A stretch of 64,000 nucleotides of DNA. It comes from Entomortierella parvispora. Taxonomy: Eukaryota > Mortierellomycota > Mortierellomycetes > Mortierellales > Mortierellaceae. Positions 11,180 to 22,150 of this stretch are shown in pieces. Position 1 is the stretch's first letter, and each line of letters begins with the position of its first letter. Position numbers and translations under genes: made by a program. Location of the stretch: contig OY752145.1 of the NCBI GenBank assembly GCA_963573315.1, forward strand, positions 62,001 through 126,000, in the 5' to 3' direction. The notes beneath the pieces are model-generated. The model was not told where the DNA came from. It made no database searches and saw nothing but the letters and a program-made list of their open reading frames with translations.

Positions 11180-11687
11180 TGGATTGAGTTGAGTGAATGG
11201 GGTTTGTTTGATTGGATGGACAATGGAGTGAGCGGAGGTGAATGAAAGAGATCAGGACACGAAACGCCTCCACAGGACTCTGACAGGGGTACAGAACAGG
11301 GCAGGTCTGGCAAAGCAGAAGAAGGGAAGGACGGGAGAAGGAGGGAGGAGGAGGAGAGGAGAACACAGCAGCAGCAAGCGAGCACGCAAAGGATGGGACT
11401 GATTACTGGAGGCGGGTGCAGAAAAGTCGCGCTTTCCGTCCTTCCTTCCTGGTCCAGTGAGTGCGCGAGTGTGCGGTGAGACTCCTTTTCCACCCTTCTC
11501 ATTCATTCTTTTCTTCCTTCCCTCCTTCCTTCCTTCCTTCTTTCTTCTTCCCGCTCTCTACCCCATTCATCTCCTTCCCCTCTCTATTACATCGACCCTA
11601 CAACCCTACCTCTCCCCCCCTCTCCTTCTTCTCTTCTTCTTCTACTACTATCGTCTCTACCCTCACCACCAACAACACTAACACACC
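11180..11687. promoter_or_regulatory. Divergent promoter between the unrecognised gene and ariadne
   Basis: 508 bp between two start codons. The part from about 11495 to 11687 is an almost pure pyrimidine tract on the + strand (runs of CTTCC and CTTCT) leading to the ariadne ATG in the context CACCATGA. The opposite end is GA-rich on the + strand (11325-11365), giving a pyrimidine-rich leader for the minus-strand gene. No CACGTG site is present. Confidence 0.45.
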
Positions 11688-14018
11688 ATGAGCACTGGAA
11701 CCATAAGCGAAGATGAGTTCGAGGGTAAGAACCTCTTTTTTTTTTTCTTTCTTCTTTTTATTCAATGCAACATTGCCCTGTCCAACAGCTCACTCTACCC
11801 TTGCCCGTCACCTCCCTAGGCTCCTCCGACTATGACGAAAATGACTTTGAAGACGACGACGAGGATGATTCTGGTAAGAATCCTTTCTTGGATTGTCTTG
11901 CTTCGTATTCGTGCTCACAAACAATTCCAGGAGTGAGTCGTAATGGACTCCAGAAAGCACGCATGTCGACCCCTTATTGTCATCGCCTGTTCCTTTCCCA
12001 TTCTTCAAACACTTGTCGACATAATCCGCCCCCACGGTGACCATGGTTGTCTTTTCTGCTGCGCCAGCATGATGACTCAAACCAAGCAGGAGAAAAAAAA
12101 AAGCCCCTGGTCTCGATCCATGGCGCAGCCTGTGTCGTTGGTCCAAAAGAACTCTTCCTTATGCTTTGCCACCACTTGCAGTGATCCTTCCTCCTCCTCT
12201 TTTCGTGCCTGTCCTGCGCTGTTCCTTCCCCTGTGCACAGAGTCCGAGCACAATGAACGATGCCGCTGCCCCTGTACTGTACTGATCGTTTCCCTGGCTT
12301 CTTTATGCTCCTACCGTAGACGTCGAGTTTGAACAAACAGGGGACATGGGGTTCCAGGACATGATCACCGAGAAGCAGCGCAAAAAGGCGTACGAGGTCG
12401 ACTTTTCAGTCTTGCCCCTTGCCGAGATTGTGGCGGCCCAAACCTCTGCCGCAAACCATGTGTCCGGCATTTTGGGTGTGTCTTTGCAACAGGCGACCGC
12501 TTTGCTTAGGAGCTTCAAATGGAACAAGGAGCGCCTTGTGGAGCGATATATGGATCATTCTGAAGAGATCTTGGATCAGGCGGGTATTGTCCTGGACGAT
12601 GTGCACACGCCCGTCCTCAAGCGGCCAAGAGGCTTTGTTTGCATGATTTGTTTCGACGATAGTAGCGCCGGTCCTGCGCTGGGACTTCGATGCGGCCACG
12701 TCTTTTGCCAACCCTGCTACGAGCAGTACCTCACTCAAAAGATTGTCGAGGAGGGCGAGTGCCGCCGGATCCTTTGCCCCGAGTCTGGATGCAATGCTGT
12801 TGTAGACGAGGAGACTATCAAGAAGGCCGTGCTACCCACGGTGATGGCAAAGTATGAGACCCGCCTTTGTTTGGTTTGATTTGGATCCTTTTCAGCTCGT
12901 GAATTTTGACTGACACTAGACTTTCCTCTCTCTCTTTCCTCTCTTGTTCTATACTTCTCATTCTGTCCTGTTGTTCCCCTTTGTAATAGATACCGACAGT
13001 TGCAGGATAGAGCCTACGTTGCAGATCTCGATAACCTCCGTTGGTGCCCAGCACCAAATTGCGAGAACGCCATTGACTGTCGTCTTCCTCACTCTTCATT
13101 CAAGACGGTGGTACCGACCGTCCTTTGCGCCTGTGGATACAAGTTCTGCTTCGGCTGCGGTCTCGGCGATCATCAGCCAGCCGCTTGCGGACTTGTCAAG
13201 ATGTGGCAGAAAAAGTGTGCCGATGACTCTGAGACGGCCAACTGGATCTCAGCCCATACCAAAGAGTGCGGAAAATGCCTGTCAACTATTGAAAAGAACG
13301 GAGGATGCAACCACATGACGTGCCGCAAGTGTAAATACGAGTTCTGCTGGGTCTGCATGGGTCCATGGTCCGAGCATGGAACCAGCTGGTACAATTGCAA
13401 TCGTTTTGAGGAAACTAGCAGCGCAGACGCCCGTGATCAACAAGCAAAGTCCCGAGCATCGCTCGAGAGATACCTTCACGTATGTTGTCTTTGTTTTATC
13501 GCTATTCTCTCTCCTTTTTTTTTTTTGACCTGACTTGCGATCTAACTCTTGAACTGATTACGCTTGAACACAACATATAGTACTATAATCGCTTTGCGAA
13601 CCACGAGCATTCTGCCAAGCTGGACCGCGACTTGTATACAAAGACAGAGAAGAAGATGGAAGAGATGCAGCGGACCAGTGACCTGTCCTGGATCGAGGTT
13701 CAGTTCCTCAAGAAGGCGGTTGATGTCTTGACGTCTTGCCGTATGACTCTTCGCTGGACGTATGCCTTTGCATTCTACTTGGCCCGGAACAACATGACAG
13801 ACCTGTTTGAGGACAACCAGCGCGATCTAGAGGTGGCAGTTGAGGCGCTGAGCGAGCTGTTGGAGAAGCCCATTGAGCGGGAAAAGATCGCAGAGCTGCG
13901 TCAACAGGTCCTGGACAAGACAGTGTACGTTGGCAGCCGCCGCGAGGTTGTACTGGAGGACACTGCCAAAGGGCTTGCTGATGGACGCTGGGAGTTTTTT
14001 GTAGACTTTGGCAAGTAA
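11688..14018 (+). CDS. Ariadne-type RBR E3 ubiquitin ligase (ARI1/HHARI-like)
   Basis: RING-between-RING ligase that forms a ubiquitin thioester on its own cysteine before transfer and, in animals, works with neddylated cullins. Exons: 11688-11724, 11820-11873, 12320-12851, 12990-13479, 13581-14018 (516 aa, normal length). Domain order: acidic N-terminus (residues 1-30), UBA-like region (about 60-110), RING1 CMICFDD...CGHVFCQPCYEQY, IBR with CPAPNCENAI and CACGYKFCFGCG, RING2 CGKCLSTIEKNGGCNHMTC, then the ariadne helical domain (WIEVQFLKKAVDVL, TYAFAFYL). The catalytic Cys is the one in GGCNHM, equivalent to HHARI C357. Intron 2 is long for this region (446 bp). The pyrimidine-rich leader suggests strong constitutive transcription (inference). 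Confidence 0.96.
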
Positions 14019-14396
14019 ATATGACCAAAGGCAAACAAGGAAAGGGCAATGAGATGATGGGGTGCAGACCCCAGACGACAAATAAACGCACTCAACACAT
14101 GTAATAGCTGTGCAGCTGTGTTCTCCTGGGATCAGACGAGGAGGAAGGGAGGAAGGGAGATGCAGGTATTGGAGGTGGAAGGAGTGACGCGGACAGACAG
14201 ACAGGCGGACACAGAAAGATTCCACACCCCTCCTTTTGTTTCAATATGTTTTAAGCAGGTCTCTCGGATACGCATCGCCTTCCCTTTCTTCTCTTCTTCA
14301 TCCATCCCCATCTCCTCCTCTCTTCCTCCCTCCCCTCCTCTTTCTGTCTATCTCTCTCACTCCCCCTCCGCCTCATCAAGCCAGAACCAAACCATA
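14019..14396. promoter_or_regulatory. Ariadne-G3BP intergenic region with pyrimidine-rich leader
   Basis: 378 bp between two + strand genes. The last 110 bp (about 14280-14390) is strongly C/T-rich on the sense strand before the ATG at 14397. A short purine-rich stretch follows the ariadne stop. No gene, RNA or CACGTG site was seen. Confidence 0.4.
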
Positions 14397-16056
14397 ATGG
14401 CCGCTACCGACGTCAACACCCCCTCGACTCCCGACAATGCCCCCCCTACCACTCTCGAGGTCGGCATGGCCTTTGTCCACGAATTCTACACATTCTTGAA
14501 CAAGGAGCCCTCGCGTCTCCATCTCTTCTATGGCAAAAACTCGACCATGAGCCATGGCTTCCAAGGCGAGGACGTTGAGACGTGCCATGGCCAACAGGCA
14601 TGTTTTCTACAATGACATGTGTGATCCCATCATGGATGAGCCAAGCTCTCGCCGAGTCGAATCCTAATCCCTAGCTACTTTACCCCTTTTGCTGTTTACG
14701 TGTATCTAGGCCATCAAGAACAAGATTGCAGGTCTTGGCTTTGATGACTGCAAAGTGTTGGTCAGCAACGTGGACGGTCAGGGATCTTTTGGGAACGGCA
14801 TCATTCTCCAGGTACTCGGCGAACTCTCCAACAAGGGTGGTCCAGCCCAAAAGTTTGTCCAGACCTTCTTTTTGGCGGAGCAGCAAGGGGGTTACTATGT
14901 GTTGAACGATCTCCTCCGCTACTTGAAGGAGGATGATGACGAAGAAGAAGAGGAGACGATCCTTTCTCAGGAAAACCATACCGATCCAGCCCATGCCGTC
15001 ATTTCCTCTCAGGATATTCACGATCAGGCTCTGATCTTGGAGGGAAAGCCTGTAGTCCAGGCTGCCGTTGAGGCCAGCGTGCCCGCTGCTGATCTTACTG
15101 CGGCTACGGAGGAAACCGTGACCAGGACCCAAGTTCAGGAATCCCAGGCTCCCGCTGCCCCTTTGGCCCACGCGACAGTTGGAGATGTCAAGAAGACTGG
15201 AGAGAAAAAACTGGCAGAGAGAAAGACTGAGAAGAAGACCACCGAAAAGAAGACTGAGAAGAAGTCTGCGGACGAGAAGGATACGAAAGCTGACGAAACC
15301 ATTCTAGAGAAATCCGAGGCAGCAACCTCCACTGATACTGCAACGGTGATTCCCGACGAGGCTGCTACTGTCTCTGCCGCAGCGGTAGGAGCCGAGAACG
15401 CTGCAGCTGCTGTCCGTGCTGCCAGCCCTGCACCTGCCCCTGCACCACCCAAGCAAAAAACATGGGCTAATCTCGCTGCCAACAACTCGACACAGTGGGG
15501 CCCCCAGGTAGCAACTGCCAAGGCTGGCGCTGTTACCGCCCCTGTGACAACCCCTGTCGCATCTGTGTCTGCCCCCAAGGCCCCAACAGCAAGCCAGGCT
15601 TCCCAGAACCCTCGCCCCAGAGCCAATGGACGAGAAGAATATCATTCCATCTACATCAAGAACGTGACGGAACGCATGTCGCTTGCACAGTTGAGGGAAG
15701 CCTTCACGAAGTTTGGAGCCGTCACCCATCTTGAATACACGCAAAAGAAGAACTGTGCTTTCTTGGACTTTTCGACTGCAGATGCAATGAACGCGGCCCT
15801 GAAGCAGAACACTGTTCCTGTTGGAAACGAAGTTGTGTTGGCAGAGGAACGTCGCCGGAACAGCAACAATGCAAATGGAGGACCTCGCACCTTTAATAAT
15901 CACCAAGGAGGCCCTCAATCGCAGACCCATAATGGTCCTCGTGGAGGAGGAGCTCGCGTCAATAACGCACGTGGAAATGGTCCATCGGACCGCAAGCCCG
16001 TCCAGGGCAGCAACCATCGGACGGAAAAGGCTGCATCCGCTGTGGCGGCCAAGTGA
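14397..16056 (+). CDS. G3BP/Nxt3-like NTF2- and RRM-domain RNA-binding protein
   Basis: Stress-granule type RNA-binding protein; in yeasts the relatives associate with the Ubp3/Bre5-type deubiquitinase. Two exons, 14397-14597 and 14710-16056 (515 aa). NTF2-like domain at about residues 20-140: VGMAFVHEFYTFLNKEP, HLFYGKNSTMSHG, then QVLGELSNKGGPAQKFVQTF and YYVLNDLLRY, aligning with human G3BP1. A long acidic then Lys/Glu- and Ala/Pro-rich linker includes repeated ERKTEKK-type units (about 260-290). A single RRM lies near residues 410-490 (SIYIKNVTERM; NCAFLDFSTADAM is RNP1). The tail is Arg/Gly/Asn-rich with RGGG and ARGNG. The intron begins with GC rather than GT: the alignment requires GQQ to join AIKNK, which only the GC donor at 14598 gives. 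Confidence 0.92.
14598..14709 (+). other. GC-AG intron in the G3BP-like gene
   Basis: The exon ends CAACAG and the intron starts GCATGT, ending TGTATCTAG before GCC. Splicing here keeps frame and matches the NTF2-domain alignment residue for residue. The nearest GT downstream (14601) would put the second exon out of frame. Confidence 0.75.
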
Positions 16057-16482
16057 ACAAAGTACAATAAAATTAAAAAAAAGTCTTTGTCACCTATCGA
16101 ATATGAATCTGTTGCGAGTCTTGACTGAAAACGAGCAACTGGCATTGCTCATTCATTGATCGACCCTGAAATATGACTAATACCAACAACAACATACATG
16201 GATCACGTCGAGTGTCTATGGCTCATGTTTTCTATTCCACTGGGCCAAGGTCGGGAAAATGAAGATGCCAGGGTGCTGGCTGAAAAACTGGATAGGCAAT
16301 AGTTTCGAGTTGCCAATGATGATCAACAGAGAAAGACGGACGCGACGCGTCTGTCTCACCAAATGGGAAATCTTTGTTGTCATGGCATGGACTCTTTGAC
16401 CCCTCCGATACCGTTCTCTTCTGTCCTCTACTGAGTCATCAGTCCTAAGTTCGCCTCACCTCCCACCCAAGAGGACAAGGTC
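16057..16482. other. G3BP 3' flank; no gene recognised
   Basis: 426 bp after the G3BP stop. An A-rich stretch with AATAAA-like content (CAATAAAATTAAAAAAAAG, 16064-16083) lies just past the stop and probably holds the polyadenylation signal. The remainder has no convincing coding or RNA content. Confidence 0.4.
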
Positions 16483-16722
16483 ATGGATCCCTACCTGCAG
16501 TACGAGAGCCGCCCACCCTCCAATCCTGCGGGCTACGTCGACATCATTGAGGAAGTGATTGACCAGCCCCGTCAGATTGAGCACCAATACTACACACAGT
16601 ATCATACCGACCAACAACACATAGGAACCACTCAGGCTCATGACAACTACCTTCAAAACCCACACAATATTTGCCTCTACCCGCCCCCACAGCTGCACTC
16701 AGTCATGCAGGACCTTGTATAG
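16483..16722 (+). CDS. Possible small gene, 79 aa, unknown function
   Basis: A single-exon open frame starting MDPYLQYESRPPSNP and rich in Tyr, Gln, His and Pro. I do not recognise it. Support for coding is indirect: it sits in an otherwise empty gap, and third codon positions in the first 50 codons are mostly C or G, as in neighbouring genes. There is no signal peptide or membrane segment. It may instead be one exon of a larger or decayed gene, or noncoding. It lies upstream of the methyltransferase on the same strand, 327 bp away. Confidence 0.3.
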   Translation: MDPYLQYESRPPSNPAGYVDIIEEVIDQPRQIEHQYYTQYHTDQQHIGTTQAHDNYLQNPHNICLYPPPQLHSVMQDLV

Positions 16723-17049
16723 CAGCCAAAGGCAGGGAGCTACAGATAATGTCAGGGTCTTTGGGCTCTGCAAACACTGGGTGGACAGTCGACCATTTCT
16801 TCATTGTAGAGAAACACCCTTTGGTATGCCAAAAGGGATTGTGTTTACTGTGCTTTCTTCTTTGCCCAAAGAGCGAGTGCTCTACTACTTTGTTCGTGCT
16901 GGACGCTAGTCCTGTTGAGCAAACAAACACACGCGCCTCTTTCTTTTTTTTTTTCTTGCACGCGACGCGGTCACGTGAGAAGAACACCCACACCCGTGTT
17001 TTCGTCAAAGTTTCCAAAGTCATTCAGAATCCTTTCGTCCCCAAACGCC
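16723..17049. promoter_or_regulatory. Methyltransferase upstream region with E-box
   Basis: 327 bp before the methyltransferase start. GGTCACGTGAGA places CACGTG at 16972-16977, only 73 bp from the start codon. A T tract (16944-16954) precedes it. Confidence 0.5.
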
Positions 17050-18054
17050 ATGGAAGACAACATGCCACTGAAGCCATCATTACCAGGTCAGGAGGACATC
17101 CCTGCCAGGGCTTTGGAGGATGAGCAGAATTTGAACCCGGAAATCGAGCAAGAGGATAAAGAAGAGGAGTATGATCGCTACAAGGACAACCCCGATCTGC
17201 TGAACGAAACAAAGATCCAAGGAGTAGGAGGATCACGCCTCTTTTCTTACGATTGGTAAAAAGAAACAGCCGCTATCATTCTTGTTGGAATGCATCCTTT
17301 CTTGGTCGACATATCTTTTTTAGATGCAACAAAAGGACAGGGAGAGGAGTATGTGGTTTTTTTTTTTTTCTATTATCGCCTCAAGTTTTTATCTGACCCA
17401 CTGTTTTTTTTTTTTTTTTTTTTTTTTTTTTTGGCCCTCCTCAACAGGGCCAGTGGATTTGTCTCACCCTTCCGACCCACGCCCCAGAACATCCTCGCGA
17501 CCATGCTCCAACAAGTCGAGTTCAAGAGTCCAGGTCAAGATACTCTTCTTGATCTAGGATGTGGTGATGGCTTGGTGTTGCGTCAAGCCCTCGAAACATT
17601 TCCGTCTTCCAAGCTAAAAAGAGCCATTGGGGTCGATCTGGACAAGCCTTTGCTTGAACAATCTCGTGACACATTTTTGAGCCAAGAAAGGAGACAAGCC
17701 CTCGATCTGGAGAACAAAGGGGGAACGGAGGAAGAAGAAAAAGATCGTATCCTCTCCAGGCTGGAGCTGTACTATGGGGACATCATTGCCCAGCATGACC
17801 CTCTGCTGCCAATCATGGTTCCATCCACCCAAGTAGAACCACGGGTTATCACGATGGAAAGACTCATCCAATCAAGCTCTCACGTCTTTGTCTACCTGCT
17901 GCCAGAGGCCTTGTCCAAACTTGCCCCACTTTTGACCGATGTGGTCGAAAACAAGCGAAAGGTAGTTTTATCCATGCGATGGGAAATCCCATGCCTTCAA
18001 CAATATCTTGCCTTTGGCGGAAGTCAGCAGCAGTTTTATATATATCAACTTTAA
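17050..18054 (+). CDS. Class I SAM-dependent methyltransferase (FAM173/ATPSCKMT-like)
   Basis: Two exons, 17050-17255 and 17448-18054 (270 aa). The N-terminal 65 residues are acidic and disordered (KEEEYDRYKDNPD), ending in a conserved-looking SYDW. Motif I of the Rossmann-type SAM-binding fold is LLDLGCGDG, and motif II is AIGVDLDKP. The approach segment VSPFRPTPQNILATML resembles the PYVPTP motif of FAM173 lysine methyltransferases, which modify mitochondrial proteins; the later SSSHVFVYLLPEALSKL also fits that group. No classic mitochondrial presequence or N-terminal membrane segment is visible, so substrate and location remain open. The intron carries a run of 29 T at 17404-17432 just before its acceptor. 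Convergent with 14-3-3, 136 bp between stops. Confidence 0.8.
17404..17432 (+). repeat. T29 homopolymer in methyltransferase intron
   Basis: An uninterrupted run of 29 T, 15 nt before the AG of the 17256-17447 intron. It forms an extreme polypyrimidine tract and is likely to vary in length between strains. Confidence 0.9.
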
Positions 18055-18190
18055 AGAATTCAAAGGAAAATAGACACGGTGCCTTTAATAGCATGCGGTA
18101 AGGGGGTTGGGGTGGGTGGGGGAATACGTCTTCTTCTGAGGTGGGCTTTGATTGTGTTCTCGTCAACAAAAGTCATTCAACGACTATACT

Positions 18191-19003
18191 CTAATCTTCA
18201 GGAGCGGGGTCTGCCTCAGCATCAGGTCTGGGGGCTGCTGGACGGTGACAGTCGCGTGAGGGAGGGGGGTTTTTTTTTGATCGAAAGGCGGATGTTGATA
18301 GTCATTCCAAAACAAAGGTTGGCGTCATCGAGTCCAGGGAGTATATGAATAGAAGATGAAAAGAGAAAAAAGAGAGAATGAGTCAATAAACAGTAACAGA
18401 TTGTCATGTTAAAGATGCGCAAGCACTCAAGGGCAAAGCACAGTACCATCCTGCATGTCAGAGGTCCAGAGGGTCAAGTTGTCTCTCAAGAGCTGCATGA
18501 TCAATGTAGAGTCCTTGTAGCTCTCCTCGCTGAGGGTGTCCAACTCGGCAATGGCATCATCGAAAGCCTGCTTGGCCAAATGGCAAGCACGGTCGGGGGA
18601 GTTCAAGATCTCGTAGTAGAAAACAGAGAAGTTGAGGGCCAAGCCAAGGCGAATAGGGTGGGTAGGGGGCAACTCGGTGATGGCGACCTCAGAAGCGGCC
18701 TTGTATGCCTCCAACGACTTATCAGCAGCCTCCTTGCGCTTATCGCCGGTGGCAAACTCAGCCAAGTAGCGGTGGTAGTCGCCCATCATCTTGTGGTAAA
18801 AGACCTTGGACTCGCCCATTCCTGCGGCGGGGATCAAGTGCTTCTCCAAGACGGTAAGAATATCGTTGCAGATCTTGGCGAGCTCCTCCTCGATCTTGGC
18901 ACGGTAAGTCTTGATCATCGAGACGTGGTCACCAGCGCCCTTGGACTCCTCCTTTTGCTCGATGGACGAAACAATGCGCCACGAGGCACGGCGAGCGCCA
19001 ATA

Positions 19004-19035
<32 letters not shown>

Positions 19036-20164
19036 CTCCTCAACTGTAAGCTCCTGGTCGGTGAAGGCGACCTCCTTCATCTCCTCAACCATCTCTATTC
19101 AACGGAAGATAGAAAAAAATACCAAAAACAAGTCAGTCCTCGTGCTCTCCAACCTTGTTTTCCTCACTTTGTTCCCACCAGTCAGAGAAAAAAAAAAAAA
19201 AAAAAAAAAAGAGAATCCGTGGATTCTGCCCCCCCTTCCCCTCTCTTTAGAGCAAGTCTGAACAATTCAAGGCAAGAACAAAAAGCGATCCAAAGGTAAA
19301 GAAAGGGTGCCATAGCCTCCCTCTCCTGCACCATGTATGACACGCCCGCGAGATATTGCGGAGAGAGGTGGACGACTGAGAAGGAAATGGAAATGTGACG
19401 TGGTGGGGACACCCAGAAACCGAAAGGGAAAAAAGGGAACAAGGAACTGGGGGAACGTCAGGAGGTGCACAGGGGAAAGAGAGCGATGTCAACGGGGGGA
19501 GAACCATTGACCCACCATCCCCATCATCCTCGCCCTTGCAACTGCTCCAGAATGAACGTTCTAGTCCTGTTTGGGTGAACCCTGGGACCGTCGGCTTCGC
19601 GTCTTTGGCGCTATCAGACAATGTCCTTCCTGTCGTCATCAGATGATGACAGCACGTCCATTGGTCCTCCCTTCTCCAGCTCAACATCTAAAATCAACTC
19701 GTCCATCACATCGTTCATCCACATAGAAGCACAGGGGAAAGAAAAAGAAACTCATAACAGAGTCCAAGGTAAGCGACGTTTGTTCTCACTCTTGCCCCTC
19801 TGACGCTGACGCTCTCCCACGGACCAGACCCGGCCTGGTCACGCGTTTGGTCATTTTTTGTTGTTGTTGTGGACGCAGTTCTCGGCAAGAAATTCACTCA
19901 ACCAAGCAGGAGAAGTTGAAACAATACACGACGGCAAATAGCATCCTTGCCGAGATGGATAGGAAAGGGGGACCACATGAAATAAAATAAAAAGCAAAAT
20001 CGATAGTCAAGAAGACAAAGGCGAGGCAAGGCGCGGGCGGTCTGCAAAGATTGTCGAAGGGGGAGGGTGTATGTATTCAGCGGTTGGTTACCTTCGTAGC
20101 GCTCAGCCTGCTCAGCAAGCTTGGCGAGGTAAACGTGGCTGTCGCGGGGGGTGGTTTCGGCCAT
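18191..20164 (-). CDS. 14-3-3 protein
   Basis: Phosphoserine/threonine-binding dimeric adaptor acting in signalling and the cell cycle. Exons: 20164-20092, 19094-18447, 18237-18191 (255 aa, standard). N-terminal helix [18 protein letters not shown] forms the dimer interface. [19 protein letters not shown] contains phosphate-clamp residues, and YHRYLAEF and [14 protein letters not shown] are family hallmarks. The last exon supplies a short acidic tail ([10 protein letters not shown]). The first intron is 997 bp, more than twice any other intron here, and includes a 23-nt homopolymer. A CACGTG site lies 139 bp upstream of the start. PHO89 follows downstream of the promoter on the same strand. 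Identification is certain; the tail exon depends on one 209-bp intron whose splice sites fit well. Confidence 0.96.
19188..19210. repeat. A23 homopolymer inside 14-3-3 first intron
   Basis: A run of 23 A on the + strand (T on the sense strand), about 95 nt before the intron's acceptor. Confidence 0.9.
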
Positions 20165-20513
20165 TTTGGGTGCAAGGGCTGTGGACGGGTGGGTTGGTTG
20201 TGGAAACAGGGGAGGGACGGGTTGGAGTTGAAAGATAGAAAGAAAGAGAGAGAAGAGGAAAGAAAAGGGGCGGTCTGGCGCCACTGCCAGCAGCACGCTT
20301 CGCACGTGACCGATTCGATTCAGATCTGGCAGCCCTTAATGAAATGTATCAAGTGACCAGACGTCTTTGCCACCAAGAGGCCAGGTTCCACTGCCTCCAA
20401 GCACAAAGGCGAGTGAGGCGGGAGTCATGTCATGGCGTTATTGGGTCACTCATTGTAGACATTGACAGGTATATTATTGTGTGGTGATAGGATTAAAGAA
20501 TGACTAAAGTAAA
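20165..20513. promoter_or_regulatory. 14-3-3 promoter region with E-box
   Basis: 349 bp between the 14-3-3 start and the stop of the phosphate transporter gene. CGCACGTGAC gives CACGTG at 20303-20308. A GA-rich + strand block (20229-20268) is pyrimidine-rich on the sense strand next to the start codon. Confidence 0.5.
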
Positions 20514-22150
20514 CTACAAGATCTGAGGAGAGCGGGAGACAAAGGCGAAGATCAAACCAGAGGTCAATCCAGCCGCAGGAAGGGTGGCGACCCATCCGGC
20601 AAAGACGCCAAGAAGCAAGCGCCAGTTCAAGGACTTGAAGCCGCCACCGGACAAAAGGCCAATGGCGGTGGTGGCACCAGTGATACAATGGGTGGAGGAA
20701 ACAGGGAGGGCAAGCTTGGAGCAGGTCAAGATGGTGATAGAAGTACCCATTTCGGCCGAGAACCCGCGAGTGGGAGACATGTAAGTAACCTTGTTACCAA
20801 GAGTACGCATGACATGGTAACCATAAGTCATCAAACCCAAATCAATGGCAACACCACCGAAAGCCAGGATCCACACGGGCACGGGAGCCTTGGAGACGTT
20901 GATGTTGGCATTCTCCCAGATGTAGTAGATGGTGGCAAGGGGACCGATGGCGTTGGCCACATCGTTGGAACCGTGAGCGAAGGAGGTGAAGCAGGCAGTG
21001 ATGACCTGAACAGCCGAGAAGAGGCGCTCAGTGTCGGAATCGTACTTTGTCGCGTTAGCGTGGGCCTCGGTGGTGTGCTTGTCCTCTCCAGAGCTGATGT
21101 CTTGGTTGAGACCTGCAAAGGCCTTCAAGAGCATGCGCTTGGCAAAGTTCTGCTTCTTGTCGTCTTCATCGAGCTTGACCAGCGAAGGATCGGCCTGACC
21201 ATCGACATCAACAGTAGAGTCCAACTTTTCATTCTTGCCGTCAACTTGACCAATCTCCTCCTGGTGAACAGGGGCTTTGGTGCGAGTGCTGACAAAGGGA
21301 GTGTACAACAAGTGGTACCACTTGAGGTCCTCATTGTCTTGGATCTTGCGACGCAAGAAGGGGCTCAAGAAAACCAGGCACCAGGCAAAGACAACGGCAC
21401 CGGTTCCAAAAGCGATAGCGACTGGGATACCGATAGCCTTCTTTTGAAGGTCTGACTTGGGTGCGCCCTTGAAGATGATGTAAAAGATGTTGATCGTGAT
21501 GGCGACACCAAAGTACGCCGGAATGGCAATCAAACCACGGCGGAATGAGTCGGCGTGGTTGAGTACCACATACTTTGTGAACAAGAAGAAAATGGAGCAG
21601 ACCAAACCGGAAGCGACGGGCGAGATGACCCAGGACATGACAATTTTGGTAATTCCACTCCACTGAATACCATCAGCACCGAAAGCAGAGATACCGGCAC
21701 CGCAGATAGCACCGACAATGGCGTGAGTGGTCGAGACGGGCCAGCCGCGGGAGGAGGCGAACAAGACCCAAGTGGAAGAACCGATCAAGGCACAGACCAT
21801 GGTAAGCTGAAGAGAATAACAGGTGAACTGTGTGAGTTGAAGTGTTCGTATGTAATGAATTGTTGAATACAGCGACTCCTTACCATAAGAAGTTCAGGGG
21901 CAGCGGCAAAAAGCTTGGTCTCAACAATACCGCCCTTGATAGTCTCAGTGGTATTGGCACCGAGGAGGAAAGCGCCTCCGAACTCACAGAAACAGGCAAT
22001 GATCAACGCTTGGGCCATGGAGATGGATCCGGATCCGACCGAGGTGGCGAACGAATTGGCAACGTCGTTGGCACCAATACCATAAGCATCCATGAAGGCA
22101 AAAAAGAGACCAATCCCAAAGAGAAAGGTGTAATCGTGGACTTCCATCAT
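20514..22150 (-). CDS. PHO89: Sodium-phosphate symporter, PiT family (PHO89-like)
   Basis: Plasma-membrane inorganic phosphate importer coupled to Na+. Exons: 22150-21884 and 21806-20514 (519 aa). Both inverted PiT signature repeats are present: GANDVANSFATSVGSGS near the N-terminus and GSNDVANAIGPLATIY in the second half. Other matches to yeast Pho89 are ALIGSSTWVLFA, GWPVSTTHAIVG and LPVSSTHCITG. About ten to twelve hydrophobic segments flank a hydrophilic cytoplasmic loop of roughly 100 residues rich in D/E/K (VDGKNEKLDSTVDVDGQ). Splicing joins ELLM to LTMVCALIG, as in Pho89. I chose MMEVHDY as start; an in-frame ATG six codons earlier is equally possible. The 1.3-kb upstream region would allow phosphate-responsive control, but it has no exact CACGTG, only an ATCATGTGAC variant. 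Confidence 0.95.

Noticed and set aside
18406-19299. 297-codon + strand frame opposite 14-3-3
   Set aside because: It is the antisense shadow of the certain 14-3-3 exon and has no family resemblance.
20688-21455. 255-codon + strand frame opposite the phosphate transporter
   Set aside because: Antisense shadow of a PiT-family coding exon.
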